Assembly (NCBI RefSeq): GCF_004345745.1
Contig: NZ_SLXJ01000002.1
Span: 1-64,000, forward strand
Source: Nicoletella semolina
Lineage (GTDB): Bacteria; Pseudomonadota; Gammaproteobacteria; Enterobacterales; Pasteurellaceae
Reading direction: 5' to 3'
DNA length: 64,000 nucleotides
Shown here: in pieces, positions 54,661 through 63,326 of the stretch
How the letters are laid out: every line of letters begins with the position of its first letter
Numbering within the stretch: the first letter of the stretch is position 1
Notes under the pieces: model-generated
Seen by the model: the letters and a program-made list of their open reading frames with translations, nothing else
The model's database searches: none
Told to the model about the DNA's origin: nothing
Program-made: the position numbers and the translations under genes

Positions 54661-55302
54661 ATGAAAAAATCCGCTTTTTCACTTTTAATCGTAGGGTGTG
54701 TGAGTGCGACAATAATCGGCTGTGTTCAACGCCCACAACAAGATTTGTCTGCTACCGTTGAAACGCAGCCCTTGCCTGTTACAGAAGTCGTTATTGAACA
54801 GAATGCCTTTCAACCTTCAGCGAAGTTTGAGCAAGTTATTGTGCCAGATATTTATCAAGGCTTAGATGAATCGAAAACCCAAATCATCCGTCAAGGTCGT
54901 TATACCCTGGTGAACACCTCACCTGAAGAAGGACAAAAGTATTTATTAGAGCAAATGGTTACGGTAAATATGAAGCCAAAACGAAAAGGGGGGAGCATAA
55001 CAACTGTTGAGCAAGGATTAAAAACAACGCTATCGGGGACAGGGTTACGTCTTTGTCTTGGTTCTTCACTAAATCAAACTACCGCACTTTTTTCTCTGCC
55101 ACTACCTAAAATTCATCAGCAATTTGGTCCGATTAAACTTCGTGAAGCCCTCCAAATGCTGGCAGGGCCTGCCTATTATGTTACGTTAAATGATATTACG
55201 CGTACCGTCTGTTTCAAACCGCGTGAAACGCCGATTAATATTGAACAAAAACGTATAGAAATTATTTTAACCACAACCGAAACCGAGGTGATCAATGAAT
55301 AA
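54661..55302 (+). CDS. PilL N-terminal-type lipoprotein (TIGR03748)
   Basis: First gene of the type IV secretion block. The ATG at 54661 gives 213 residues with a lipoprotein signal (MKKSAFSLLIVGCVSATIIG, then Cys in the lipobox IIGC). The body has the TIGR03748/PilL-N pattern: QIIRQGRYTLVNTSPEEGQKYL, GLRLCLGSS, FGPIKLREALQMLAGPAYY and DITRTVCFKPRE. It is probably an outer-membrane or periplasmic component of the transfer apparatus. It overlaps the next gene by 8 bases. A Hin-type USS lies at 55081. Confidence 0.88.
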   Translation: MKKSAFSLLIVGCVSATIIGCVQRPQQDLSATVETQPLPVTEVVIEQNAFQPSAKFEQVIVPDIYQGLDESKTQIIRQGRYTLVNTSPEEGQKYLLEQMVTVNMKPKRKGGSITTVEQGLKTTLSGTGLRLCLGSSLNQTTALFSLPLPKIHQQFGPIKLREALQMLAGPAYYVTLNDITRTVCFKPRETPINIEQKRIEIILTTTETEVINE

Positions 55303-56050
55303 GGTTGCCCCGTGGGTTGGTTTATCGCTGTTAGGGTTGTTCGTTTCATTGAATGGGAATGCTGATACTTTAAGCCGTAACTCGCCTTTACTTTCAGCAA
55401 CGTCAAATCAGACGACAACGCTTGAAAAACAGTTGGATACAAACACGCTGACTCAATCAGCACTACAACAAAACGCCCAAGAATGGGGATTAACGACGGA
55501 AGAATGGCTACGTTACCTTCAATTAAAAAAAGGTGAACGTGGAGTATGGTCGCCGAATCTTGATCCATTAACTACGTTGGGCATTGAGGCGAAAACGGAG
55601 GCAGACCGCAATCGGTATGCCGAAATGTTGGTGCGCAAGATGTATGAACGGATTGAGCGAGAGCTAGCCTTCCAGCGAGCTTACGATAAAGCCTTTGCCA
55701 AGCTTTATCCGAATGAATTACCTTTTGAGGTTGAACCTCATATTTCTCAATCCGCTGGACGGGTGATTTATTTTACTCGTTTAGATAATTGTGCCAAATG
55801 TGAGATTGATGTGAGCCGTATTCTTTCTCATGTAGGCAATAGTACCCCTGTTGATATTTATGTTGTTGGCAGCAATGATAAGGCGATTCGTGAGTGGGCG
55901 AAGAAGCATCAAATTGATCCAATTAAAGTACAAAAACGTTTAATTACCTTAAACCACGATAAAGGGTATTGGCTGCAGTATGGGAAAGGCAAAATACCTG
56001 CTGCGTTTCAAATTCAACAGGACGGACAATGGCAATCACTCGTTTATTAG
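55295..56050 (+). CDS. TIGR03759-family ICE protein
   Basis: 251 residues with a signal peptide (about 1-23, ending GNADT) and the TIGR03759 pattern: WGLTTEEWLRYLQLKKGERGVWSPNLDPLT, RYAEMLVRKMYERIERELAFQRAY, and a thioredoxin-like C-terminal part with FTRLDNCAKCEID and YVVGSNDKAIREWAKKH. The CxxC suggests a periplasmic disulfide-related role in assembling the transfer machine. It overlaps its neighbours on both sides. Confidence 0.88.
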   Translation: MNKVAPWVGLSLLGLFVSLNGNADTLSRNSPLLSATSNQTTTLEKQLDTNTLTQSALQQNAQEWGLTTEEWLRYLQLKKGERGVWSPNLDPLTTLGIEAKTEADRNRYAEMLVRKMYERIERELAFQRAYDKAFAKLYPNELPFEVEPHISQSAGRVIYFTRLDNCAKCEIDVSRILSHVGNSTPVDIYVVGSNDKAIREWAKKHQIDPIKVQKRLITLNHDKGYWLQYGKGKIPAAFQIQQDGQWQSLVY

Positions 56051-56739
56051 TGGGTATTTTTCTATTGAGTACCTGTACGGTTTCAGCACAGGCGTTTAGT
56101 TTTGGTCGAGATATAGATCAAGATATTCATAATGCAGCACGATACTATCAAGTGAGCGAGGAGATGTTAAGAGGTTTGGTGAAGATGGAAGATGGTTGGT
56201 ATGGAAAACGCTCTCCTACAGGTGCATTAGGCGTTGGGCAGTTTACGCAAAAAACATGGAATTGGTTAGCGCAGACAGCGCGAGGGAAAGCGCTTGGCAT
56301 GAGATTAATTACATCCTCAAATCGAGGTACCGCATCCGATCCTCGCCGTCATCATCGCACTAATACCTATGCCACGGCACTATTGGTCCGTTGGCATCTG
56401 GAACAATTTGCACAACGAGGCATAAAGCCTACTGATGAGCATCTTTATCTTGCTCATAACATTGGTTTAGAAGGGTTACATCGCGCTTTATTAGGACGTG
56501 CGAATAACGAAGATATCCGCAATATGCGTCGTAATGGAATGCGTAAGGGAATGTCAGTGACACAATTTTTGGTTTATCAAGGCCAGCGTTATCGAGTGCA
56601 TAAACAAATTGCCAATAACCAAATCCATTTAAACGAACAGAATTATGCTTGGGTTGTGTCTAAAAGTGCGGTGCAAAATCAAGATATTTTTTGGGTTGAA
56701 CCACAAAGTACACCGCTTGTTTGGGTTGAGCCAAAATAG
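56029..56739 (+). CDS. lytic transglycosylase of the ICE secretion system
   Basis: The ATG at 56029 gives 236 residues with a signal peptide ending VSAQA. The SLT-like domain has YYQVSEEMLRGLVKMEDGWYGKRSPTGALGVGQFTQKTWN, with the probable catalytic Glu in KMEDG, and YLAHNIGLEGLHRALLG. It likely opens peptidoglycan for the conjugation channel. A longer frame from 55969 would not fit the signal peptide. It starts inside the end of the TIGR03759 gene. A Hin-type USS is at 56664. Confidence 0.88.
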   Translation: MAITRLLVGIFLLSTCTVSAQAFSFGRDIDQDIHNAARYYQVSEEMLRGLVKMEDGWYGKRSPTGALGVGQFTQKTWNWLAQTARGKALGMRLITSSNRGTASDPRRHHRTNTYATALLVRWHLEQFAQRGIKPTDEHLYLAHNIGLEGLHRALLGRANNEDIRNMRRNGMRKGMSVTQFLVYQGQRYRVHKQIANNQIHLNEQNYAWVVSKSAVQNQDIFWVEPQSTPLVWVEPK

Positions 56740-56751
56740 GAGAAAAATATG

Positions 56752-57102
56752 ATGAAATATATTATTGATGCTGTGAGGGCAGATATTCAAGGATATTTAT
56801 TTAATTGGCGATTAACGCCTTATGTAAGCACATTTTTTGCAATTTGTATATTCCTGAAATGTATTTTGGTCATTGCTTTTAATACATTAGCATTTGCCTT
56901 TATTTTATTATGTGGACGACTTATTCAGAGCTTGCCAATTACCATTGATTCATCAAATGACTTAGAGGCCATAATAATGGATATATTGGCTGAGAGTTTT
57001 TATTTATGTTTATCCATCACAATATTTATGTATGTATTTAGATTTTTTAAATACATTATCAACATAGAAGAAAAATGGCGAGATTTGAAAAATGATGAAT
57101 AA
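56752..57102 (+). CDS. small membrane protein of the secretion block (1)
   Basis: 116 residues, second ATG of ATGATG after AGGAGAAAAAT. Two membrane segments (about 30-58, with FAICIFLKCILVIAFNTLAF, and 80-102, FYLCLSITIFMYVFRFF). I know no family. It overlaps the next small membrane gene and is the first of three inserted between the transglycosylase and TIGR03765 genes, which are usually adjacent in related islands. Entry exclusion or mating-pair stabilisation are possible roles. Confidence 0.7.
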   Translation: MKYIIDAVRADIQGYLFNWRLTPYVSTFFAICIFLKCILVIAFNTLAFAFILLCGRLIQSLPITIDSSNDLEAIIMDILAESFYLCLSITIFMYVFRFFKYIINIEEKWRDLKNDE

Positions 57103-57355
57103 AAGAATGACTGCCATTATCAAATTTATTTTCAGCGTTGGGGTTTGTTTTCTTGTCGTTTATGGTTGTGTATGGCTGTATTTTTTCTCACCCGCTCATT
57201 TTGAGACAACGATAGCCCAATTAGCCAGATTGCAAGGTTATCCTTTAGCCTATCAAGCCTTATTTAATCAGATTTATCAAATTGCATTACTCATTGGTGT
57301 GCATTTTGCAATAGTCGTTTATGCCATCCGTTTTCTTTATATAAGGAGAAAATAA
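57092..57355 (+). CDS. small membrane protein of the secretion block (2)
   Basis: 87 residues with two membrane segments (about 8-30, IKFIFSVGVCFLVVYGCVWL, and 62-82, IALLIGVHFAIVVYAIRFLY) and a basic C-terminus. Overlaps its upstream neighbour; the following gene begins at once after the stop. The family is unknown. Confidence 0.7.
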   Translation: MMNKRMTAIIKFIFSVGVCFLVVYGCVWLYFFSPAHFETTIAQLARLQGYPLAYQALFNQIYQIALLIGVHFAIVVYAIRFLYIRRK

Positions 57356-57598
57356 ATGAAACGCTTTATTTCATTCATTTTGGTCTCTATAAACTTCCTT
57401 TTAATAACAGGGAGTTGTGTATTGGGTTTTTATGGTTATTTTTTCTACTCACAGGAAACAAGAGAGCAGCTGGCTAATATCTTGTTAGCTCTTAATACTC
57501 TCCTTGAGCTACTTGAGCTATTTGTTCCTTCAGTCTATATAGGCTCAATATTAGGTTTAATAGGTGGCGTGATTTATTTCTTTCATGGGAGAAGATAA
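57356..57598 (+). CDS. small membrane protein of the secretion block (3)
   Basis: 80 residues with two membrane segments (about 5-28, ISFILVSINFLLITGSCVL, and 55-75, PSVYIGSILGLIGGVIYFF). AAGGAGAAAATAA precedes the ATG. Size and layout mirror the gene before it, so the pair may have arisen by duplication, though the sequences have diverged. Confidence 0.7.
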   Translation: MKRFISFILVSINFLLITGSCVLGFYGYFFYSQETREQLANILLALNTLLELLELFVPSVYIGSILGLIGGVIYFFHGRR

Positions 57599-58108
57599 AT
57601 GACCCGATTAAGTTTAGTCTTTTGGGGAATGATGCTTTTAGGCGTAAGTCCTGTTTCGGCAGAACTGCCCGTCATTGCCGATTTAGGGGGTGAAAGTGCG
57701 GTGCGTTTTTATGAAGGAATTCAGCCTGAGGCGGATGAAAATACCGCCCATTTCCCGAATGCAATCCCTGATACCATTAGTGAGGCCGATATGCTCCCTG
57801 TGGTTTCCCATCGTTTAACCCCTGGCAAAGTTAATCCAATAGCCCTTGACTTGACAGGAATGTCGCCACTGTTTTTAGTCGGCGTCGATAACTTATCTCG
57901 TCAATGGCTTAAACAACATTATGACGTATTATTAGCCAATCAAGCAGTGGGATTAGTGGTGAATGTGGCAACCCTTGAGGAATTGACCGCACTACGCGAG
58001 CTTGCCCCAAATTTGCCATTATTACCAACCAGTGCGGACGATTTAAGCCGCCGTTTGAAGCTGAATCATTATCCTGCACTGATCACTGAAACAGGAGTAT
58101 CACAATAA
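57599..58108 (+). CDS. TIGR03765-family ICE protein
   Basis: 169 residues with a signal peptide ending PVSAELP. It has the TIGR03765 pattern: VIADLGGESAVRFYEGIQP, ISEADMLPVVSHRLTPGKVNP, PLFLVGVDNLSRQWLKQH and ALITETGVSQ. Predicted periplasmic protein of the transfer system. It lies directly before the coupling protein and overlaps it by one base. A Hin-type USS is at 57694. Confidence 0.88.
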   Translation: MTRLSLVFWGMMLLGVSPVSAELPVIADLGGESAVRFYEGIQPEADENTAHFPNAIPDTISEADMLPVVSHRLTPGKVNPIALDLTGMSPLFLVGVDNLSRQWLKQHYDVLLANQAVGLVVNVATLEELTALRELAPNLPLLPTSADDLSRRLKLNHYPALITETGVSQ

Positions 58109-60333
58109 TGGCATCGAAGTATTTATTAGAAGGGCTACTGCGTCCCCCTGTGGAATTTTATCCCGCTGCGGCTCATGCTGCTTGTGCCTATATTTGTGCG
58201 GTAGCACCTTGGTCTCTTGCCTTAAATCCGATGATTGGCTATGGGCTTGCCGCAGGCTTTGGCGGGATCAGTTATTTTCGCTTTCGACAAGGGTGGCGTA
58301 TTGTGCGTTACCATCGGAATTTAAAGCGATTGCCTTATTATGCGTTAACCAGTCGTCAAATTCCTGTTAGCCAGAAATTTTTATTTCTGGGGCGCGGGTT
58401 TGAATGGCAACCTGAACATACTCAGCGATTGTATGATTGCTTTTCAGCAGAGGGAAAAAAATACCTTCGCCCATCTAAACTCTTTCTGCGTGCTAGAGAA
58501 TATGAAAAACATCACGATAATGTGATCACCAAGTTCACCACCTCAGATTCTCCTTTTAATCCCGTCAGACCCTTACCGCCTGTTGAGGGGATCCCCGCAA
58601 TTCACGGGATTGAAGTCAATGAAATTGATGTGATGCAGCCGTTAAATTCACGCGGTGGGCATACAGCAGTTTTTGGCACGACGGGGGTAGGGAAAACCCG
58701 TTTTGCTGAGGTCCTTGTTACGCAAGATATTCATCGAGGAAAAACGCAAGCCGAGCGTGAAGTGGTTGTCTTTTTTGATCCCAAAGGCGATCCCGATATG
58801 TTAAAACGGATGTATGCCGAAGCGAAACGGGCTGGGCGTGATAAGGAATTTTATATGTTCCATTTGGGCTATCCTGAACGTTCAGCACGCTATAACCCGA
58901 TTGGACGCTTTGGGCGTGTTTCAGAGGTTGCAGGGCGGATTTCAGGGCAGTTAAGTGGGGCGGGCAATTCTGCCGCCTTTAAAGAATTTGCTTGGCGTTT
59001 TGTCAATATTGTGGCAAGAGCCTTGGTTGAAATGGGGGAGCGTCCAAATTATTCGCAAATCTCTCGTTTTGTACAAAATATTGATTCTCTGTTTCTTAAT
59101 TATGCGAAAACCTATTTTGATACCCGTGATCCTGCACTTTGGCCACAGCTATTAAGCATTGCCGCAGGCGTTGATGTAAAAAATTTATCCTTTGGTATGA
59201 AAGACCGCCCACTGATTTGGGTGATCAATCAATATATTTTGGAAAATAAAATCTTCGATCCTGTGCTTGAAGGATTGGCGACGGCGGTACGTTATGATAA
59301 AACCTATTTTGATAAAATTGTGGCGTCATTATTACCGCTCTTGGAAAAATTGACCACGGGGAAAATCGAAGAGTTATTATCGCCAGACTATACGGATGTG
59401 AATGATGAACGACCAATTTTTGATTGGGAAGAGGTGATCCGTAAACGGGGCATTGTGTATGTTGGGCTTGATGCACTTTCTGATGCCACGGTTGCAGCGG
59501 CGGTAGGTAATAGTATGTTTGCCGATCTCGTTTCAATGGCTGGACATATTTATAAGCACGGTGTAAATGAAGGATTACCTGAGGCATTTGGCGGTCCAAA
59601 TAAACCTGTAAAAATCAATTTACATTGCGATGAGTTTAATGAGCTAATGGGTGACGAATTTATCCCCCTTATCAATAAAGGACGTGGGGCAGGAATGCAA
59701 GTGACTGCCTATACCCAAACCATTGCTGATATTGAAGCCCGTTTAGGCAATCGTGCCAAAGCAGAGCAAACTATTGGGAACTTTAATACCTTGATTATGT
59801 TTCGGGTTAAATCGCCTGCAACCGCAAAATTGCTTACCGATCAACTGCATCGGGTGACGATTTTACAGAGTATGGTTACCTCAAGTGTGACCGACTCAAG
59901 TAATCCTGATGATGACAAAGCCTTTACCTCCAATACAGGAGAGCGGATTTCACAAAAAGAAGTGCCGTTATTAGATGTGGCAAATGTCACTAACCTCCCT
60001 AAAGGACAGGCATTTATTCTGATGAACGGGAGTACGTTATATAAAGTGCGAATGCCGTTGCCTGCCATTGATAAAAACGATGTAATTCCAGCCTCAATGC
60101 AGGAACTATTGGAGAAAATGCAAAAGCATTACCATGTGGCGACAAATTGGTGGGAGCCTGCGTTTAAGGAATATACCCCTTCAAAAGATATTGCGAGTTC
60201 ATTTGAAGAGATGATTGCAGAAGAACGCATTGCCAAGGTAGAGGTGGATTGGGGGAGCGATATTGATATGCCCGAAGAGGAAAGTGATGCCATTAGTCAA
60301 GTGGATACCGATGATGATATAGGAGAAGAATGA
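58108..60333 (+). CDS. traD: conjugative coupling ATPase TraD
   Basis: The type IV coupling protein hands the relaxase-bound strand to the secretion channel. It has 741 residues with two N-terminal membrane segments (about 18-60). Walker A is GTTGVGKTRFAEVL, and FFDPKGDPDMLKRMY follows. Walker B lies near KINLHCDEFNELMGDEF, with AGMQVTAYTQTIADIEARLG as the motor motif and NFNTLIMFRV. The C-terminus is acidic. It is the SXT/PFL_4693-type TraD of GI elements. Confidence 0.94.
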   Translation: MASKYLLEGLLRPPVEFYPAAAHAACAYICAVAPWSLALNPMIGYGLAAGFGGISYFRFRQGWRIVRYHRNLKRLPYYALTSRQIPVSQKFLFLGRGFEWQPEHTQRLYDCFSAEGKKYLRPSKLFLRAREYEKHHDNVITKFTTSDSPFNPVRPLPPVEGIPAIHGIEVNEIDVMQPLNSRGGHTAVFGTTGVGKTRFAEVLVTQDIHRGKTQAEREVVVFFDPKGDPDMLKRMYAEAKRAGRDKEFYMFHLGYPERSARYNPIGRFGRVSEVAGRISGQLSGAGNSAAFKEFAWRFVNIVARALVEMGERPNYSQISRFVQNIDSLFLNYAKTYFDTRDPALWPQLLSIAAGVDVKNLSFGMKDRPLIWVINQYILENKIFDPVLEGLATAVRYDKTYFDKIVASLLPLLEKLTTGKIEELLSPDYTDVNDERPIFDWEEVIRKRGIVYVGLDALSDATVAAAVGNSMFADLVSMAGHIYKHGVNEGLPEAFGGPNKPVKINLHCDEFNELMGDEFIPLINKGRGAGMQVTAYTQTIADIEARLGNRAKAEQTIGNFNTLIMFRVKSPATAKLLTDQLHRVTILQSMVTSSVTDSSNPDDDKAFTSNTGERISQKEVPLLDVANVTNLPKGQAFILMNGSTLYKVRMPLPAIDKNDVIPASMQELLEKMQKHYHVATNWWEPAFKEYTPSKDIASSFEEMIAEERIAKVEVDWGSDIDMPEEESDAISQVDTDDDIGEE

Positions 60334-60668
60334 TGTTTGAAAATGAAACCAATGTGCTTGATTTACCGAATCAATATATTAATTTTGAAGCGAATTTTGC
60401 GGTGTCAAGTGGGCTACCAAATGCCGAAGCGTTGCTTTTTTATCTCGAGCCCTATTTAAATAAATGGGTCGAAAGCCAAGATTCCGTACATCAATTTGCC
60501 ACAAAGTATGCCGATGAGGGCATCTCACTGTGGACAGCCAGTGATGTTCCTTTACGCGAAGAAGATATTGCAAAACAACGAACCTGCTTTTATTTAGTGT
60601 CAACGAAAAATGAGCAAGGTTACGTCCTTATTCACTGTCAGTTATCGTATAAGGAAGCACTTCAGTGA
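60330..60668 (+). CDS. hypothetical ICE protein between TraD and TIGR03747
   Basis: 112 residues starting at an ATGATG that overlaps the traD stop. It is acidic with no membrane segment: YINFEANFAVSSGLPNAEALLFYLEP, ISLWTASDVPLREEDIAKQR and RTCFYLVSTKNEQGYVLIHC. An alpha/beta fold is likely. It is coupled to traD and overlaps the next gene, so it is co-translated with the transfer genes. I do not know the family. Confidence 0.78.
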   Translation: MMFENETNVLDLPNQYINFEANFAVSSGLPNAEALLFYLEPYLNKWVESQDSVHQFATKYADEGISLWTASDVPLREEDIAKQRTCFYLVSTKNEQGYVLIHCQLSYKEALQ

Positions 60669-61354
60669 GTGAACAAACCTCAAGTTCAAGCAAGAAAAAG
60701 GGGCCTTGTCATACAGTTTCAGCCTTATTGGCTGCATTGTTTATCTCCCTATTATTAAGCATTCTCTTTGAATGGTTAGGGATTGCCTTTATTTGGCCTG
60801 AACAAGGTCATCTGCATAGCCAAGCGATGATGATTCAGGAATTAGGCTGGATTTCAGAAAGTGCAACACGCAGCCTCTTTAGTTATTCACCCAGTGAACT
60901 TGCCAATACGCTCACCTTAACTGTGCACGATTGGCTGTTTGTGAAAACAGGGTTTCAATCTTGGTTACAGTCGCCCAACAAACACAGTGATTGGGAATAC
61001 CTGATTTACCATTATACGCGAGCCTATTTAGAGTCCATTATTTATGTGTCGATTACCTTTGTTGTGCGGTTGATTGTGATTATTTTTACCAGCCCGTTGT
61101 TTTTATTAGCTGCCTTTGCGGGCTTTACGGAGGGGTTAATGATGCGTGATTTGCGTAAATTTGGCTCAGGACGAGAATCAAGTTTTTTGTATCACCATGC
61201 AAGACGCTACATTAAGCCTGTGATGATAGGTTCTTGGGTACTTTATTTGTCCATTCCTGTTTCTGTTTACCCGAATATTATTTTAATTCCAGCCGCCTTT
61301 TTATTTGGTTTATCCATTTGTATTACGGCAGCGAGCTTTAAAAAATATTTATAA
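60665..61354 (+). CDS. TIGR03747-family ICE membrane protein
   Basis: GTG start overlapping the previous stop; 229 residues. Four membrane segments are visible (about 17-40, 118-150, 180-205 and 206-225). LFEWLGIAFIWPEQGHLHSQAM, VRLIVIIFTSPLFLLAAFAGFTEGLMMRDLRKFGSGRESSF and YHHARRYIKPVM are the family signature. It belongs to the transfer machinery and ends the first secretion operon. Confidence 0.9.
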   Translation: MSEQTSSSSKKKGPCHTVSALLAALFISLLLSILFEWLGIAFIWPEQGHLHSQAMMIQELGWISESATRSLFSYSPSELANTLTLTVHDWLFVKTGFQSWLQSPNKHSDWEYLIYHYTRAYLESIIYVSITFVVRLIVIIFTSPLFLLAAFAGFTEGLMMRDLRKFGSGRESSFLYHHARRYIKPVMIGSWVLYLSIPVSVYPNIILIPAAFLFGLSICITAASFKKYL

Positions 61355-61376
61355 CCTCGCACTGCATAGAATGAAG

Positions 61377-61407
61377 TTTGAAGGAAATAGCCAAGATTTC
61401 CTTCAAA
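61377..61407 (+). terminator. stem-loop after TIGR03747 gene
   Basis: TTTGAAGGAAAT and ATTTCCTTCAAA form a perfect 12-bp stem with a 7-base loop. The T run is missing, so it may be a processing site or a weak terminator. Confidence 0.6.
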
Positions 61408-61411
61408 ATGT

Positions 61412-61537
61412 ATGAATATGTTTGTAGGGATTACGCATCTCTTTCGAGAGACTCGTCAATACCTTTGGAGCGGTGTTTATTTTATGTTAGGAGGAGGTAT
61501 GTTGGCGTTAGGATTGCATTTTCTGTCCCCGTTTTGA
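61412..61537 (+). CDS. possible 41-residue membrane peptide
   Basis: A short frame, MNMFVGITHLFRETRQYLWS then a hydrophobic GVYFMLGGGMLALGLHFLS. The amphipathic start followed by one membrane helix looks protein-like. There is no strong ribosome site, because the ATG follows the stem-loop at once. It could be a small transfer peptide or a remnant. Confidence 0.4.
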   Translation: MNMFVGITHLFRETRQYLWSGVYFMLGGGMLALGLHFLSPF

Positions 61538-61557
61538 AATATACTCACTGTTGAATT

Positions 61558-61767
61558 TTAGCGAAACGGTGTTTCCTTGATAGATGAGTTCGTTAAATCA
61601 GAAAGTTCGGTTTCATATTGTGAGAGAATATCATTTAGTATTTTCTGTGAACTTGCTCTCGTAACCCCTGTTTTGATTTTCTGTATCTCAGTTTCTAGCC
61701 AAGCTATACGAAAGTGACGGGATTTATTAACGAGGTGAAATTCATCTAAAAAAACAATCTTGTTCAT
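61558..61767 (-). CDS. small hypothetical protein, minus strand
   Basis: 69 residues on the opposite strand to the transfer genes, all helical (LVNKSRHFRIAWLETEIQKI, KILNDILSQYETELSDL). The AT-rich spacer upstream (61768-61908) would hold its promoter. No family is recognised. It may be a regulator or cargo. I keep it because it stands in an otherwise empty 580-base gap and has no competing frame. Confidence 0.5.
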   Translation of the reverse strand: MNKIVFLDEFHLVNKSRHFRIAWLETEIQKIKTGVTRASSQKILNDILSQYETELSDLTNSSIKETPFR

Positions 61768-61908
61768 AAATGCACATACCCATTATTCTATTCTTATATG
61801 ATGTAATAATAACATAACAATAACCTATATATCTTTAATTTTTTTCCTAAAAACTCTCTCAATTCTGAATAGAATTTCTCATTAAATTCCCATTGTGTTT
61901 TTGGCAAC

Positions 61909-61943
61909 CTTAACCCGAGTCAATTTAAGTTAAGGAGTTGTCG
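61909..61943 (+). promoter_or_regulatory. anti-Shine-Dalgarno hairpin before the RAQPRD gene
   Basis: CAAC-CTTAAC (from about 61905) pairs with GTTAAG and GTTG around a bulged GA, enclosing the ribosome site AAGGAG of the gene starting at 61944. It opens the second secretion operon with a stem that hides its ribosome site. Confidence 0.5.
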
Positions 61944-62261
61944 ATGAATACGTTAGGAAAAAAGGTTTTACTCACCGTCTCTGTGTCTATGATGGTATTG
62001 ACTGTACAGGCTTCCGAAAATGCCCAGTTAGCTCAGGCTATCAAGCAACTTGAAGCCGCTCAGCATTCGCTTACGCGTGCGGAGGTTCTGGCTCAGACCT
62101 CGGAGAAAAACCGTGAATATTTTGATTATCAAGCTGCACGTCGAGATATTAATGCGATTAAAAGTGGCATTAATCAATATATCAATCCAACACGTGCCAT
62201 TCCTCGCGATCCCAACGCCTCTCGTCGCTTGCAAGAAGATTACACCAAATTAAGACATTAA
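61944..62261 (+). CDS. RAQPRD-family ICE protein
   Basis: 105 residues from ATG 61944 with a signal peptide ending VQASE. The mature part (NAQLAQAIKQLEAAQHSLTRAEVLAQ, YQAARRDINAIKSGINQYINPTRAIPRDP) is the TIGR01690 family, named for a related RAQPRD motif. It is a periplasmic protein that opens the second run of secretion genes. Its function is unknown beyond the conserved position. Confidence 0.88.
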   Translation: MNTLGKKVLLTVSVSMMVLTVQASENAQLAQAIKQLEAAQHSLTRAEVLAQTSEKNREYFDYQAARRDINAIKSGINQYINPTRAIPRDPNASRRLQEDYTKLRH

Positions 62262-62271
62262 GGAGGACAGT

Positions 62272-62520
62272 ATGGCAAGTGATTATACCCCGCTTAAGGC
62301 CTTTGAAATTGCCAGTGGCTTAAATGCCACAGAGCTTCGTGCCTTCTTTGCGATTATTTTCGTGGCATTGTTGCTGTTTGCTTATGTGTGGGCAATGAAA
62401 AAAGGTTATAGCGGGTTATTTAGTGGGTTTAAGGGAGATCTCTTTGACTACTTAAAATTGATTCTGAAAGGGGCAGCAGTGTTAATTGTTGTCGTGCTAT
62501 TTTTCGTTTCTGAGAGGTAA
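62272..62520 (+). CDS. TIGR03758-family ICE membrane protein
   Basis: 82 residues, two membrane segments (about 22-42, LRAFFAIIFVALLLFAYVWA, and 60-78). KGYSGLFSGFKGDLFDYLKLIL lies between them. It matches the small TIGR03758 protein that follows RAQPRD in these systems. An AGGAGGACAGT ribosome site is present. Confidence 0.88.
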   Translation: MASDYTPLKAFEIASGLNATELRAFFAIIFVALLLFAYVWAMKKGYSGLFSGFKGDLFDYLKLILKGAAVLIVVVLFFVSER

Positions 62521-62522
62521 TT

Positions 62523-62933
62523 ATGACTCTTTTCCATTCTTTTTTTCAGCAAGTAAAACGCACTTGGCAATGGGGTGCACAGCGTTATTTGGCTTTTTCA
62601 GTTCTGTGTTTTGGGGCAGTGCAAAACGCCTTAGCCGCAGGACCTGACGCATCCAAAATTCCTGATTTTAAAATTCCTGGCATTGATAGTAATACGACAG
62701 ATCCCCTTGAAATAGTTTGGATTGTATTCAAAGGTGTTGCAGTGATTGCGGCAGTCTGTATTGCAGCATTATGTATTTTGGTTGTAGCAAAATCCTTAAT
62801 TAAGACCTATAACCAAGCAACGGAAGAAGGAGACAAAAAAGGTTGGACACCTTTCATTATTGCATTGATTGTAGGGTTTGTGATGATTTTCTTCACCCTC
62901 TGGCTCGTAAAAATGGCGATTGGTTTGTTTTAA
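62523..62933 (+). CDS. TIGR03745-family ICE membrane protein
   Basis: 136 residues. It has a signal-like N-terminus (ending ALAAGPD) and two membrane segments (about 62-85 and 105-130). The layout is like a VirB2-type pilin precursor: WIVFKGVAVIAAVCIAALCILVVAKSL and GWTPFIIALIVGFVMIFF. It is plausibly the pilin or an inner membrane subunit of the transfer system. Confidence 0.87.
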   Translation: MTLFHSFFQQVKRTWQWGAQRYLAFSVLCFGAVQNALAAGPDASKIPDFKIPGIDSNTTDPLEIVWIVFKGVAVIAAVCIAALCILVVAKSLIKTYNQATEEGDKKGWTPFIIALIVGFVMIFFTLWLVKMAIGLF

Positions 62934-62957
62934 TCTTTTTCGTTCACAGGATAAGTT

Positions 62958-63326
62958 ATGTCACATCAAGACAACATTCAATTTTTACCCACCCGACTTA
63001 ATCGAGAAGCGACCGTGTACGGTGGGATGACAGTGCCTGAATTTGGTATTGCCGCAGCGATCGGATTTGGGGTTGGGTTGGTGATTGGCATTATGCTGTG
63101 GGCGATAGGTGCATCTTGGATTCTCGCCCCTGCTTTTGCGATGTTGATGTGCATTATTTTTGTACTGATTGGCAAAGTGCTGTTCGCACGCTTAAAGCGG
63201 GGAAAGCCTGAAGCCTATTTAAACCGTCTGATTGAAGAACGCATGGATTCGCTTTTAGGCGGCAATAAATTTATTCGGCGTGTCGGCTTTTGGGCCACTC
63301 GTCGTTCTTCAAGAGGACTGTTCTAA
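62958..63326 (+). CDS. TIGR03750-family conjugal transfer protein
   Basis: 122 residues: IQFLPTRLNREATVYGGMTVPEFGI, two membrane helices (about 30-75), then VLFARLKRGKPEAYLNRLIEER and a basic tail. The form is that of VirB3/TraL-type proteins. It lies between the TIGR03745 and TIGR03746 genes as expected. Confidence 0.88.
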   Translation: MSHQDNIQFLPTRLNREATVYGGMTVPEFGIAAAIGFGVGLVIGIMLWAIGASWILAPAFAMLMCIIFVLIGKVLFARLKRGKPEAYLNRLIEERMDSLLGGNKFIRRVGFWATRRSSRGLF

